From Clostridia bacterium (GTDB taxonomy: Bacteria > Bacillota > Clostridia > JAQVDB01): DNA of 55,021 nucleotides. The position numbers and the translations under genes are program-made. The notes under the pieces were generated by a model. The model had not been told where the DNA came from. It did not search any database and was given only the letters and a program-made list of their open reading frames with translations. Below, piece by piece: positions 45,268 to 54,398 of this stretch. How positions within the stretch are numbered: position 1 is the first letter of the stretch; each line of letters opens with the position of its first letter. The DNA lies in assembly GCA_028698525.1 (NCBI GenBank), contig JAQVDB010000003.1, positions 1-55,021 on the forward strand. The letters are read 5' to 3'.

Positions 45268-46254
45268 ATGTTTGAAGGTTTGATTGCATTAGTTATTTTG
45301 GTAGTGATAATTATCATTGCGCTAATAGCGTTGTTCACTTTTATCCCAGTAGGCCTTTGGATTTCTGCCCTTGCGGCAGGGGTAAAAGTAGGTATTTTTA
45401 CTCTTGTGGGAATGAGGCTGAGAAGGGTTGTTCCACAAAAAATAGTAAACCCTCTTATTAAGGCAAATAAAGCAGGCTTGGATATGTCGATAAATAAATT
45501 GGAGGCTCATCATTTGGCAGGAGGGAATGTAGATAAAGTTGTAAATGCCTTGATAGCTTCTCAAAGAGCTGATATCGAACTGCAGTTTGAACGTGCTGCG
45601 GCTATCGATCTTGCGGGGAGAGATGTTTTACAGGCTGTAAAGATGAGCGTTAATCCCAGAGTCATTGAAACACCTAATGTGGCAGCAGTTGCTAAAGATG
45701 GTATAGAAGTAATAGTAAAAGCACGTGTTACAGTAAGGGCCAATATTGATCGACTGGTAGGGGGCGCTGGGGAAGAAACAATTATAGCTAGAGTGGGAGA
45801 AGGCATAGTTACAACTGTAGGATCTTCACCAACACATAAAGAAGTGCTGGAAAATCCCGATTCGATTTCCAAGACTGTTTTAAACAAAGGACTGGATTCA
45901 GGAACGGCTTTTGAAATACTGTCTATTGATATTGCAGATGTAGATGTGGGAAGAAATATTGGAGCTCAATTACAGACTGATCAAGCAGAAGCGGATAAGA
46001 GAATTGCACAGGCCCGAGCAGAGGAAAGGAGAGCTATGGCAGTTGCCAAAGAACAAGAGATGATAGCAGCTGTACAGGAAATGAAGGCTAAAGTTGTAGA
46101 AGCTGAAGCAGAGGTGCCTAAGGCCATGGCTAAAGCTTTAAGCGAAGGGAAACTGGGCGTTATGGACTATTACAATATGAAGAACATCCTAGCAGACACA
46201 GGTATGAGGGAAGCTATTTCTAAAATCGGTAATGACGGTAAACATGAAGAATAA
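45268..46254 (+). CDS. floA: Flotillin-like protein FloA
   Basis: FloA scaffolds functional membrane microdomains. The 328-residue protein has a hydrophobic N-terminal anchor (about 1-30), the FloA-specific segment [20 protein letters not shown], an SPFH-like region ([20 protein letters not shown]), and a helical EA-rich stretch ([20 protein letters not shown]) ending in [21 protein letters not shown] 45268 is preferred to ATG 45262 because AAGGAGG ends only 1 nt before the latter. It is paired with the NfeD protease. Confidence 0.94.
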   Translation: MFEGLIALVILVVIIIIALIALFTFIPVGLWISALAAGVKVGIFTLVGMRLRRVVPQKIVNPLIKANKAGLDMSINKLEAHHLAGGNVDKVVNALIASQRADIELQFERAAAIDLAGRDVLQAVKMSVNPRVIETPNVAAVAKDGIEVIVKARVTVRANIDRLVGGAGEETIIARVGEGIVTTVGSSPTHKEVLENPDSISKTVLNKGLDSGTAFEILSIDIADVDVGRNIGAQLQTDQAEADKRIAQARAEERRAMAVAKEQEMIAAVQEMKAKVVEAEAEVPKAMAKALSEGKLGVMDYYNMKNILADTGMREAISKIGNDGKHEE

Positions 46255-46289
46255 AAATTTACCTCTTTTATGTACGGAGGTGTAATATA

Positions 46290-46706
46290 ATGGAGATTAT
46301 TGTAGTAATTGCAATAATAGTTGCGGTATTGAATAACATTGCAAAACAATCCCAAAAGGCCAACAAAACTAGACAAACAATTAAATCACAAGTATCTAAA
46401 GCCCAAACGCCTTATACCGACATTCAACAAGATACTGTAAAGGTCCCATCAAAGAGAGTGGCGAATAAAGCAACTGGAAACAAGAATTATGATATTGAAC
46501 AACAGCCAAAACAGAACTATCCAGAAAAAGCTACAGAACAAAATATCGCTGAAATGGATAGTATTAAAAATACGAAACGCAAAGTGAATAAGCAATTATT
46601 AGCTTTCAACAAAAAAAGTATACTACAAGGTATCATAATGAAGGAAATTCTAGGGCCACCGAAATCTTTGAAAGGTGGAAGGCAATCAAGAGCAAAAGAA
46701 TGGTAA
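46290..46706 (+). CDS. Single-pass membrane protein with a conserved-looking C-terminal motif
   Basis: This 138-residue protein has an N-terminal membrane helix (MEIIVVIAIIVAVL), a low-complexity hydrophilic linker rich in Lys, Gln, Thr and Asn, and the C-terminal motif ILQGIIMKEILGPPKSLKGG. I recall similar endings of the type EILGPP in other Firmicute hypothetical proteins, but no function is known. ATG 46290 follows CGGAGGTG. It is 35 nt after floA and before a terminator, so it belongs to the nfeD-floA unit. Confidence 0.75.
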   Translation: MEIIVVIAIIVAVLNNIAKQSQKANKTRQTIKSQVSKAQTPYTDIQQDTVKVPSKRVANKATGNKNYDIEQQPKQNYPEKATEQNIAEMDSIKNTKRKVNKQLLAFNKKSILQGIIMKEILGPPKSLKGGRQSRAKEW

Positions 46707-46731
46707 CATGAAATTTACCATTCTTTTTTTT
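46697..46731 (+). terminator. Terminator of the nfeD-floA unit
   Basis: AAAGAATGGTAA and TTACCATTCTTT form a stem around 8 nt, followed by a run of T up to 46731. The stop codon of the preceding gene lies in the 5' arm. Confidence 0.9.
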
Positions 46732-46840
46732 GTTTTAAAAGCATACATTTTAAATATAGATGAATGACATTTCTCCTTAAATTCGAATAATAAAATTAGT
46801 GCCAGTTGATTATTCCCAATGTGGAAAAAGGAGGCTGACT

Positions 46841-47122
46841 ATGGACAGCAAAAAAACAGATAATATAAAAGCTTTGCTTTCAGAAATGCTAGAGCTTCCC
46901 AAAGATGTAATGTTAGATTTACCTAGGATAACTATGATTGGAAACTTGCAGATGTATATAGAAAATCATAAAGGGATTATAGAATATAATTTACAAAGAG
47001 CAAGAATAAATACAAGCATTGGAATTATAAGAATTGTTGGCAGGGATCTTTCAATAAGTAAAATACGAACAGACGAAATAATCGTGGCAGGTCAGATTGA
47101 AAACGTTGAGTTTATTTTTTGA
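46841..47122 (+). CDS. yqfC: Sporulation protein YqfC
   Basis: The 93-residue protein matches the YabP/YqfC family: LPKDVMLDLPRITMIGNLQM, YIENHKGIIEYN and a C-terminal IVAGQIENVEFI. YqfC is made in the mother cell in Bacillus and is needed for efficient sporulation, by an unknown mechanism. ATG 46841 follows AAAAAGGAGG; a frame from 46799 is longer but has no ribosome binding site. yqfD follows after 31 nt, the conserved pair. Confidence 0.9.
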   Translation: MDSKKTDNIKALLSEMLELPKDVMLDLPRITMIGNLQMYIENHKGIIEYNLQRARINTSIGIIRIVGRDLSISKIRTDEIIVAGQIENVEFIF

Positions 47123-47153
47123 TTTAGTTTATACCGTATAAAGGGTGGTACTT

Positions 47154-48362
47154 TTGAAAATAGAATTGTGGAGTTATGTAAGAGGTTATGTTATTATAAA
47201 AATAGAAGGATTATCGGTAGAAAAATTTTTAAATTTGGCTGTCCGTGAAGACATCCATATCTGGGATGTACACAAGCTCAGTCATATAGTTTTAACAGCA
47301 AAAGCCACAGTTAAAGATTTTAAAAGATTAAGCAATATAGCTCAAAAGGTTAAATGTAATATTTCAATAATAGAAAAAAAAGGACTGCCTTTTATTATTT
47401 ATAGGTTAAAGATAAGGAAGATGCTTGCAGCAGGGGCTGTGCTGTTTTTGTTAATATTGTATTATCTGTCTTCTTTTATTTGGGATATAGAAATTCAGGG
47501 TATTAAAACGGTAGATGAAAATTATGTAATTGATAAATTAAATGAGTATGGAGTAAAGATAGGTGTAAAAAAACGAAGCATAGATACCAATCTGCTGGAG
47601 AATAACTTGCTATTAAATCTCACTGAGTTTAGCTGGATAGGCATAGAGATTAGAGGTACTAAGATTATTGTCAATGTAGTAGAAAGTATAGAAAAGCCGG
47701 AAATAATAGACGATCAAGTACCATGTGATATAATTGCAGTAAAGGATGCTATGGTAGAAACTATAGTTGCTTTTAATGGGAATGCTGTTGTACAGCCGGG
47801 GGATATTGTAAAAAAGGGTGATATCCTTATAACAGGTATTATTGAATTGGACCAAGAACGCTGTTTTTATGTACATTCAATGGGTGAAATTATAGGAAGG
47901 GTTTGGTATGAATCTGATGCGGAACAGGATTTGCAAGAAATCAAAGTAATTCGTACAGGCAATAAAGATGAAAGGAAAATTTTAAAAGTATCCGATCTGG
48001 AGTTAATTATTAAGGAGAGGGATCAAGACTTTAACAAGTATCAAAAACAAACCAATGAAAAAAAACTTATAAATAGCAACATATTTGATTTTCCTATATA
48101 TATAAAGAGTGAGATATACTATGAAACATATGAAAAAAAAGAAAAGATAAATATAGAGCAAGCGCAAAACATCGTTAAAGATAAAGCTTTGCAAAAAATA
48201 ATGGATAGAATACCCCCAAATACCAAAATAGTTGACAAACAGTTCAGTTTTAGTATCATAGGGAAAAAGAGAATAAAGGTAAAAGCTATTATAGAAGCAT
48301 TAGAAAATATAGGCAATAAACATCCTATCAATATCAATCAGGAGGAAAACAGTATTGAGTGA
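47154..48362 (+). CDS. yqfD: Sporulation protein YqfD
   Basis: YqfD is a mother-cell sporulation membrane protein of unknown mechanism. The 402-residue protein has an N-terminal domain (LWSYVRGYVIIKIEGLSVEK), a membrane helix (about 84-105), and a long extracytoplasmic region with FtsQ/DivIB-like features (WDIEIQGIKTVDENYV; LTEFSWIGIEIRGTKIIVNV) and AKDAMVETIVAFNGNAVVQP-type strands. TTG 47154 follows AAAGGGTGG. Its end overlaps the phoH start by 8 nt. Confidence 0.92.
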   Translation: MKIELWSYVRGYVIIKIEGLSVEKFLNLAVREDIHIWDVHKLSHIVLTAKATVKDFKRLSNIAQKVKCNISIIEKKGLPFIIYRLKIRKMLAAGAVLFLLILYYLSSFIWDIEIQGIKTVDENYVIDKLNEYGVKIGVKKRSIDTNLLENNLLLNLTEFSWIGIEIRGTKIIVNVVESIEKPEIIDDQVPCDIIAVKDAMVETIVAFNGNAVVQPGDIVKKGDILITGIIELDQERCFYVHSMGEIIGRVWYESDAEQDLQEIKVIRTGNKDERKILKVSDLELIIKERDQDFNKYQKQTNEKKLINSNIFDFPIYIKSEIYYETYEKKEKINIEQAQNIVKDKALQKIMDRIPPNTKIVDKQFSFSIIGKKRIKVKAIIEALENIGNKHPININQEENSIE

Positions 48363-49326
48363 TCAACTAAAAGAGAAAACCATAAAGGTAGAGTCTGTAG
48401 ATCAAGTAATAAATTTGTTTGGTAGTCAGGATAGAAATATAAAGGTGCTGGAACACAAGTTAAATGTGAGTGTAGTGTTGAGAGAAGATGAAATTAAAAT
48501 CAGTGGAGACAGGTATGGCGTCGAGTTAGCGCAAAAGGTGATAAAAAAACTATTAGAAGTTATTAAATCTGGTGAAATAGTAGATACCTACAAGATAAAA
48601 TATGCCATAAAACTTGCGAAAGTCGGTAAAGAACACTTTTTAACCGATTCGTCATCAGATGTTGCTTGTATCACTTATAAAGGAAGGCCAATAAAATGCA
48701 AAACTCTCGGCCAAAGATTATATCTGAACTCAATGCTGAAGAATGATATTGTTTTTTCGATTGGTCCGGCAGGGACGGGCAAGACTTATCTTGCAATGGC
48801 TGCTGCAGTCAAGGCATTTAAGGACAAGAGCGTTTATCGAATAATTCTTACTAGACCAGCTGTAGAGGCAGGTGAAAAACTGGGTTTTTTGCCAGGGGAT
48901 CTTCAAAATAAAGTTGATCCTTATTTAAGGCCTTTATATGATGCATTATATGACATTATAGGTGGCGAAGCTTTTGATAAATATATGGAAAGAGGTTTGA
49001 TAGAAGTAGCACCACTGGCTTATATGAGAGGCAGAACGCTGAATGATTCTTTTATAATTTTAGACGAGGCTCAAAATACTACCCCAGAACAGATGAAAAT
49101 GTTTTTGACTAGGATGGGGTTTGGTTCAAAAGTTGTGGTTACAGGTGATATAACTCAGACCGATCTGCCGAATGGCAAATTTTCTGGATTAAAACAAGCT
49201 ATTAAAATATTGCAGAATATAAATGGTATTGATTTTGTATATCTAGATGAAAATGATGTGGTAAGACATGAGCTGGTGAAAAAGATAATAAGAGCTTATG
49301 ATACTTACAAAGAAGAAACAAATTAA
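48355..49326 (+). CDS. phoH: PhoH-family ATPase
   Basis: The 323-residue protein is a PhoH-type P-loop ATPase with an N-terminal KH-like region. It contains the Walker A motif GPAGTGKT (137-144), EAGEKLGFLPGD, the Walker B-like FIILDEAQNTTPEQMKMFLTR and VVTGDITQTDLP. It is probably RNA-related and works near ybeY and the rRNA maturation genes. TTG 48355 lies inside the end of yqfD with GGAGG upstream. Confidence 0.94.
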   Translation: MSDQLKEKTIKVESVDQVINLFGSQDRNIKVLEHKLNVSVVLREDEIKISGDRYGVELAQKVIKKLLEVIKSGEIVDTYKIKYAIKLAKVGKEHFLTDSSSDVACITYKGRPIKCKTLGQRLYLNSMLKNDIVFSIGPAGTGKTYLAMAAAVKAFKDKSVYRIILTRPAVEAGEKLGFLPGDLQNKVDPYLRPLYDALYDIIGGEAFDKYMERGLIEVAPLAYMRGRTLNDSFIILDEAQNTTPEQMKMFLTRMGFGSKVVVTGDITQTDLPNGKFSGLKQAIKILQNINGIDFVYLDENDVVRHELVKKIIRAYDTYKEETN

Positions 49327-49350
49327 TAAAAATGCTGGGAGATGTTTTCT

Positions 49351-51498
49351 ATGCCATCTACAGGGTTAAAACTGGACAAGCGTCCAAAAATCTCTATAAA
49401 TAAGTTCAAGAGCAGCAATTCGTTGAAAAATATCCTTGTTGCTATTGTGACATATATAATAATTTTTATAATTATTTTATCCAGCATAATGCCAGAAAGG
49501 TATGATGTTAAGGCTGGAGAGGTAGCACAGCAAAATATAAAGGCTACAAAAGATGTTGTGGATATATTGACTACTGACCGGTTGAAAGAACAAGCAATGG
49601 AAAAAGTGATGGATACTTATAAATTAGATACCGATATAACTCAAAATGCCATAGACCAATATAATGATTTTTTTAATATTTTAAAAAATATCAGACAAAA
49701 CGCCCAATCTATGCAAGATGATACTGTAGAACAAAAAAATGTTAATGATAACATTTCAACAGATATACCAGATGAAAACCAACAATTTTTTTTAAAATAC
49801 AAGGACGAATTCCCTTTTAAAGTATCTACTAAGGATTTGACAACTGCATTTACATCGGATATAGAAGAGATTAACCTCATTCAATCAGAAGGTTTATCGT
49901 TGCTCAAAAAAATTATGAGTGCTGGGATTAAGTCAGACTCACTTTACCAAGCAAAAAGTGATATACTGGTTGAACTCCAAGATTTGGATATCTCGAACGA
50001 GGTAAGAACATTAGGTTATAATATAATTTGTTCTGCTATTAAACCTAATTTAATATATGATGAAACTACTACCACTATGGAGAGAGAAAAAGCTGCTGAA
50101 AAGGTAGAAAAACAGATATATAAGAAGGGCCAAAATATAATAAAAGAAGGAGAGATAATAACTCGGGAGCAGATTGCAGTACTTGATAGTCTCGGTATTC
50201 TAAAGAATGAAAAGATAGATTTTACCATATATATTGGAATCGGAATTATAATATTTATGTTGGAACTAATAGTCATATTGTATTTAGTACTGTATGAAAG
50301 AAAATTGATTGAAAAGCCCAGTTATATGTTGCTACTGAGCTGTTTATCAATTTTATTTTTATTCGTGGCATATTTGACAGCAAAGATCAACCTTTATCTT
50401 ATACCTGTTTCTGCATTTGCTATGCTTTTATGTATATTGATAAATGCGCGAATAGCTATTGTAATAAATGTAGTTTTAGTACTTTTGATCGGGTTAGCAA
50501 CAGGCAATGATGTAAATTTCATTATAATTTCAATTGTGGCAGGTTCAATAGGTGTATATAAGGTAGCAAATTCTCAACAGAGAAATTCACTGGTATGGGC
50601 TGGGCTGATAGTAGGTATGACTAATTTCCTGATGATGCTATCTCTTGGGATAATATCAAATACAGAGATAAATAGTATATTAAGCGAGAGTATTTGGGGT
50701 GTTGGCAATGGGGTGTTGTCATCTGTTTTAACAATCGGAACATTGCCGATGTGGGAGAACCTTTTTGGTATAATAACACATGTAAAACTGCTTGAGTTAT
50801 CAAACCCTAACCAGCCGGTACTAAAAAAACTATTAGTAGAGGCTCCTGGAACATATCATCATAGTATAATCGTGAGTAATCTTGCTGAAAGGGCAGCGGA
50901 AGCAGTAATGGGGAATCCTGTATTGGCTAGGGTGGGTGCGTACTATCATGATATAGGAAAGTTAAAGAGACCGTATTTTTTCAAGGAAAATCAATTAAAC
51001 AACCAAAACCCTCATGACAAAATAAATCCAAATCTAAGTACTTTGATTATTACATCACATACAAAAGATGGACTGGAAATAGCCAAGAGGAATAAGCTTC
51101 CTAAAGTGTTATGTGATATCATAGTCCAGCATCATGGAACTACTTTAGTGGCATATTTTTACCATAAGGCGAAAACAAAAAATAAAACCGATGAAATATA
51201 TGAGGAAAATTTTAGATACCCAGGCCCCAAACCTCAAACTAAAGAATCGGCGGTTATCATGCTTGCTGATTCTGTTGAGGCTGCTGTTAGAGCAATGAAT
51301 GGGGCGGGAAAGGGAGAAATAGACGGATTCATAAGAAAGATAATCAAGGAAAAACTAGATGATGGACAATTAGATGAATCTGATCTGACATTAAAAGATT
51401 TAAATAAAATAGCATTGGCTTTTTCTGAAGTCTTGGTAGGAATTTTCCACGAGCGAATAGAGTATCCAGATTTAAATTCAAAACATGAGGTGGAATAG
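49351..51498 (+). CDS. pgpH: 7TM HD-domain cyclic di-AMP phosphodiesterase PgpH
   Basis: PgpH/YqfF proteins hydrolyse cyclic di-AMP. The 715-residue protein has an N-terminal membrane helix (about 28-48), an extracytoplasmic 7TMR-HDED domain (about 50-285), seven membrane helices (about 290-470) and a cytosolic HD domain. The HD domain carries YHHSIIVSNLAERAA, the HD pair at 533-534 (YYHDIGKLKRPYFF), QHHGTTL and LADSVEAAVRAM. ATG 49351 is used for Shine-Dalgarno spacing; ATG 49342 overlaps the likely site. ybeY follows 2 nt downstream. Confidence 0.93.
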   Translation: MPSTGLKLDKRPKISINKFKSSNSLKNILVAIVTYIIIFIIILSSIMPERYDVKAGEVAQQNIKATKDVVDILTTDRLKEQAMEKVMDTYKLDTDITQNAIDQYNDFFNILKNIRQNAQSMQDDTVEQKNVNDNISTDIPDENQQFFLKYKDEFPFKVSTKDLTTAFTSDIEEINLIQSEGLSLLKKIMSAGIKSDSLYQAKSDILVELQDLDISNEVRTLGYNIICSAIKPNLIYDETTTTMEREKAAEKVEKQIYKKGQNIIKEGEIITREQIAVLDSLGILKNEKIDFTIYIGIGIIIFMLELIVILYLVLYERKLIEKPSYMLLLSCLSILFLFVAYLTAKINLYLIPVSAFAMLLCILINARIAIVINVVLVLLIGLATGNDVNFIIISIVAGSIGVYKVANSQQRNSLVWAGLIVGMTNFLMMLSLGIISNTEINSILSESIWGVGNGVLSSVLTIGTLPMWENLFGIITHVKLLELSNPNQPVLKKLLVEAPGTYHHSIIVSNLAERAAEAVMGNPVLARVGAYYHDIGKLKRPYFFKENQLNNQNPHDKINPNLSTLIITSHTKDGLEIAKRNKLPKVLCDIIVQHHGTTLVAYFYHKAKTKNKTDEIYEENFRYPGPKPQTKESAVIMLADSVEAAVRAMNGAGKGEIDGFIRKIIKEKLDDGQLDESDLTLKDLNKIALAFSEVLVGIFHERIEYPDLNSKHEVE

Positions 51499-51500
51499 GC

Positions 51501-51980
51501 ATGGTGCTAATAGACAATAGACAAGATACTTATGATATGAGTGAATACAATAATTTAATAAATATTGTAGTTCAAGAGGTGTTTAAACAGGAAGATATAG
51601 CAATAAATTTTGAAGTCAGCGTGTCGATAGTGGACGAATGCGAGATAAAATATCTGAATTATGAATATAGAAAAACAGATAAAGTTACTGATGTATTGTC
51701 TTTTCCCCTATATGACCTTAAGCCGGGCAAACCTATAGATATCGATAAATTAGATTGTATTCCAGGTGAAGAGGCGCCTTTAGGTGATATAGTCATTTGT
51801 TTTTCCAAGGCGGTTGAACAGTCTATCGAATACGCCCATTCAGTTCAAAGGGAGCTATCTTATTTGTTAGTTCATGGGACTTTGCATTTATTGGGCTATG
51901 ACCATATGGATGAGGAACAAACAAAGATAATGAGGGATAAAGAAGAAAAAGTATTAGATGCTCTATCTATTAGAAGATAG
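51501..51980 (+). CDS. ybeY: Endoribonuclease YbeY
   Basis: YbeY is a zinc-dependent RNase in 16S rRNA 3'-end maturation and ribosome quality control. The 159-residue protein has the metal motif HGTLHLLGYDH and the family segments YRKTDKVTDVLSFPL and LGDIVICFSKA. ATG 51501 is 2 nt after pgpH, and the pair is tightly linked. It is typical in length. Confidence 0.96.
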   Translation: MVLIDNRQDTYDMSEYNNLINIVVQEVFKQEDIAINFEVSVSIVDECEIKYLNYEYRKTDKVTDVLSFPLYDLKPGKPIDIDKLDCIPGEEAPLGDIVICFSKAVEQSIEYAHSVQRELSYLLVHGTLHLLGYDHMDEEQTKIMRDKEEKVLDALSIRR

Positions 51981-51991
51981 GAGATAAATTT

Positions 51992-52696
51992 ATGTATAAG
52001 AAATCAAAAAATCTTATAGATAGTTTTAACTATGCAATAAAAGGGCTAATCTATGCATTTAAGACACAAAGGAATATGAAAATACATATTTCCATTTCTA
52101 TAGTTGTTCTGCTGGCCAGCCTTTTTATGGATTTTAAAAAAAATGAGATAATACTTTTATTCGTTACGATATCCTTGGTTATTGCAGCAGAGTTACTGAA
52201 TACAGCCGTTGAGGCAGTAGTTGATATTTTATGCAAAGATTATCATCCTAAAGCGGAAGTTGCCAAGAATGTAGCAGCCGGATCTGTTTTAGTGACTTCT
52301 ATAAATGCGATATTTGTGGGATATCTATTATTTTTTGAAAGGTTGAATATATCTGTCAATAATATAATTAACAAAGTTACAAATTCGCCTGCTCATATTA
52401 CATTTATTACCCTTATAATAGTTTCTTTTGCAGTAATTATATTAAAATCCCGCAGCAAAAAAGGCACTTTTCTTAAGGGAGGTATGCCTAGCGGGCATAG
52501 TGCAATAGCTTTTTCAGTAGTTATAATAATTTCTTTTATTGTAAAAAATACCCTTATAATTTCTCTTTCAATACTGCTTGCAATTCTTGTAGTTCAAAGC
52601 AGAATAGAATCGGGGATACATAATGTATACGAGGTGATAGCAGGTGCTGTGCTAGGAACATTGATAACTACTTTGATCTTTCAAATTTTCACATAA
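51992..52696 (+). CDS. DgkA-like lipid kinase fused to a PAP2 phosphatase
   Basis: The 234-residue membrane protein has two parts. Residues 1-120 are DgkA-like, with SFNYAIKGLIYAFKTQRNMK and the active-site helix AELLNTAVEAVVDILC, as in undecaprenol/diacylglycerol kinases. Residues 130-234 are PAP2-like, with GGMPSGHSAIAFS and QSRIESGIHNVYEV. In this half the first PAP2 motif (K-x6-RP) is degenerate and the final Asp is Glu. In B. subtilis the equivalent locus encodes only the kinase. The fusion suggests that phosphorylation and dephosphorylation of a membrane lipid are joined. ATG 51992 follows TAGGAGATAA. Confidence 0.88.
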   Translation: MYKKSKNLIDSFNYAIKGLIYAFKTQRNMKIHISISIVVLLASLFMDFKKNEIILLFVTISLVIAAELLNTAVEAVVDILCKDYHPKAEVAKNVAAGSVLVTSINAIFVGYLLFFERLNISVNNIINKVTNSPAHITFITLIIVSFAVIILKSRSKKGTFLKGGMPSGHSAIAFSVVIIISFIVKNTLIISLSILLAILVVQSRIESGIHNVYEVIAGAVLGTLITTLIFQIFT

Positions 52697-52769
52697 ATAA
52701 CGTTGCGGAATGTTAGTGCAGCAGGAACAATTAAGCAACAACATAATTTATAAAGATGGAAGTGAAATA

Positions 52770-53171
52770 ATGATTGATAATTATGGTCTGATAAAGATGG
52801 CAAATGAAGCAAGAAAAAGTTCCTATTCTCCTTATTCTAATTTTAAAGTAGGGGCTGCTGTTTTGACATCAAATGGGAATATTTATACAGGGTGTAATGT
52901 TGAGAACGCATCTTTCGGTGCTACTAACTGTGCCGAAAGGACAGCTATATATAAGGCAGTTTCGGAGGGTGAAAGGGAGATAAGAGCAATTGCAATTGTA
53001 GGAGACTCCCAGGAATTGACTTTCCCATGCGGCATTTGTAGGCAGGTAATATTTGAGTTTTCAAACAAAGATACCCTAGTTATTGTAGCAAAGTCTGATG
53101 GAACTTATAAAATTTTCAATATATCAGAACTTATACCTTTTTCATTTTCAAAAAAAGATATAGGTCATTGA
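52770..53171 (+). CDS. cdd: Cytidine deaminase
   Basis: Cdd deaminates cytidine and deoxycytidine for pyrimidine salvage. The 133-residue protein has SSYSPYSNFKVGAAVLTSNG, the zinc-site CAERTAIYKA and PCGICRQVIFEF. ATG 52770 (MIDNYGLIKMA) is chosen to match the family length; a frame from 52710 adds 20 residues without a good ribosome binding site. The location dgkA-cdd-era is conserved. Confidence 0.96.
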   Translation: MIDNYGLIKMANEARKSSYSPYSNFKVGAAVLTSNGNIYTGCNVENASFGATNCAERTAIYKAVSEGEREIRAIAIVGDSQELTFPCGICRQVIFEFSNKDTLVIVAKSDGTYKIFNISELIPFSFSKKDIGH

Positions 53172-53239
53172 CTCTAATCATAATTTTATTTTTATAATTG
53201 GTTATCTATATAACAGTATAAATATAAGGAGGTTGTTAT

Positions 53240-54133
53240 TTGAGCAGTAAATTCAAATCCGGTTTTATTACAATTGTTGGTCAGCCAAATGTTGGGAAGT
53301 CTACTTTGCTCAACAAGTTGACGGGGGAAAAGGTTGCTATTGTATCTAATAAACCTCAAACTACAAGAAATACAATAAAGAGCATATTAACTAGTGAAAA
53401 ATATCAGTTTATATTTATAGATACCCCGGGTATTCATAGACCTAAAAATAAATTGGGGGATTATATGGTGGAGGCTGCTACAAATACTTTTAAAGAAGTA
53501 GATATAATTTTATTTGTCACAGATTTATCTAGAGGCAGTAAAGATATAGATTCTAGGATTATTCAGATGTTTAATGATGTAGATACACCGGTGTTTTTGA
53601 TAATCAATAAAGCTGATATAATTGATAATCGGATTATAAAAGAAAAAGAGGCCGAATATAAATCATTATATGATTTCAATGATATAATTGAGATATCCGC
53701 TTTAAGAGGTACTAATGTTGACATATTAGTAGACAAGATTTATTCAGTTATGCCGGAAGGCCCTAAATATTTTCCCGATGATATGTATACAGATCAGCCT
53801 GAAAGGACTATAGTGGCCGAGATAATAAGAGAAAAGATATTAGAACTGCTTGAACAAGAGGTGCCCCATGGTATCATGGTAGAGGTTGATACTTTTAAAG
53901 AGAGGAGCAATCGGAATATAATTTATATATCTGCTAATATAATTTGTGAAAAAAATTCACATAAGGGGATAGTGATAGGTAAACGGGGTAATATGTTAAA
54001 AGAAATAGGCAGAAGGTCAAGGGCTGAAATACAAAATTTGCTGGGTACTAAGGTTTATTTGGATTTATGGGTTAAGGTTAATAAAGATTGGAGAAACAAG
54101 TCAAATTATTTAAAATTTTTTGGTTATAAGTAA
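53240..54133 (+). CDS. era: GTPase Era
   Basis: Era binds 16S rRNA and acts in 30S assembly. The 297-residue protein has G1 GQPNVGKS (14-21), the switch TTRNTIKSI, DTPGIHRPKNKLG, G4 NKAD and a KH domain with GIVIGKRGNMLKEIGRRSRAEIQ near the C-terminus. The TTG start 53240 follows AAGGAGG. yqzL and recO follow, as in Bacillus. Confidence 0.97.
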   Translation: MSSKFKSGFITIVGQPNVGKSTLLNKLTGEKVAIVSNKPQTTRNTIKSILTSEKYQFIFIDTPGIHRPKNKLGDYMVEAATNTFKEVDIILFVTDLSRGSKDIDSRIIQMFNDVDTPVFLIINKADIIDNRIIKEKEAEYKSLYDFNDIIEISALRGTNVDILVDKIYSVMPEGPKYFPDDMYTDQPERTIVAEIIREKILELLEQEVPHGIMVEVDTFKERSNRNIIYISANIICEKNSHKGIVIGKRGNMLKEIGRRSRAEIQNLLGTKVYLDLWVKVNKDWRNKSNYLKFFGYK

Positions 54134-54246
54134 CAAATAATATTTTTACTATGTTTTTAGTTTGATTTAGCGGTTATTTTTTCATAGAATACAACTTCCC
54201 GGGCAGGGCAAAATATATTATGAAAACCTCATAAAGGAGGAACAAA

Positions 54247-54384
54247 ATGATAACTGATCTATTGTGGAACATATTTGAGAAATCTGGAATGGTGAATATA
54301 TATTTATTATACAAACAAATAAATAATCCGGATAAGGAGTTGTATTCAAATAGGACTAAAAACCAAACAATTAATGTAAAGTAA
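54247..54384 (+). CDS. yqzL: YqzL-like small protein
   Basis: A 45-residue frame, MITDLLWNIFEKSGMVNIYL and onward, has a strong ribosome binding site (AAAGGAGGA) and lies exactly between era and recO. YqzL-family proteins there start with a similar aromatic-rich DFTWKLF-type helix and YLLFKE-type segment; here NIYLLYKQ. Function is unknown. The 14-nt gap to recO suggests cotranscription. Confidence 0.8.
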   Translation: MITDLLWNIFEKSGMVNIYLLYKQINNPDKELYSNRTKNQTINVK

Positions 54385-54398
54385 GCGGGAGGATGTAA

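Noticed and set aside
53168-53198. TTGACT and TATAAT before era
   Set aside because: Spacing is 19 nt and the -35 overlaps the cdd stop; kept out as a promoter because the distance is poor, though era could have a weak one.
54218-54234. TTATGA/TCATAA small inverted repeat just before the yqzL ribosome binding site
   Set aside because: Only 6 AT-rich bp with a 5-nt loop; could occur by chance.
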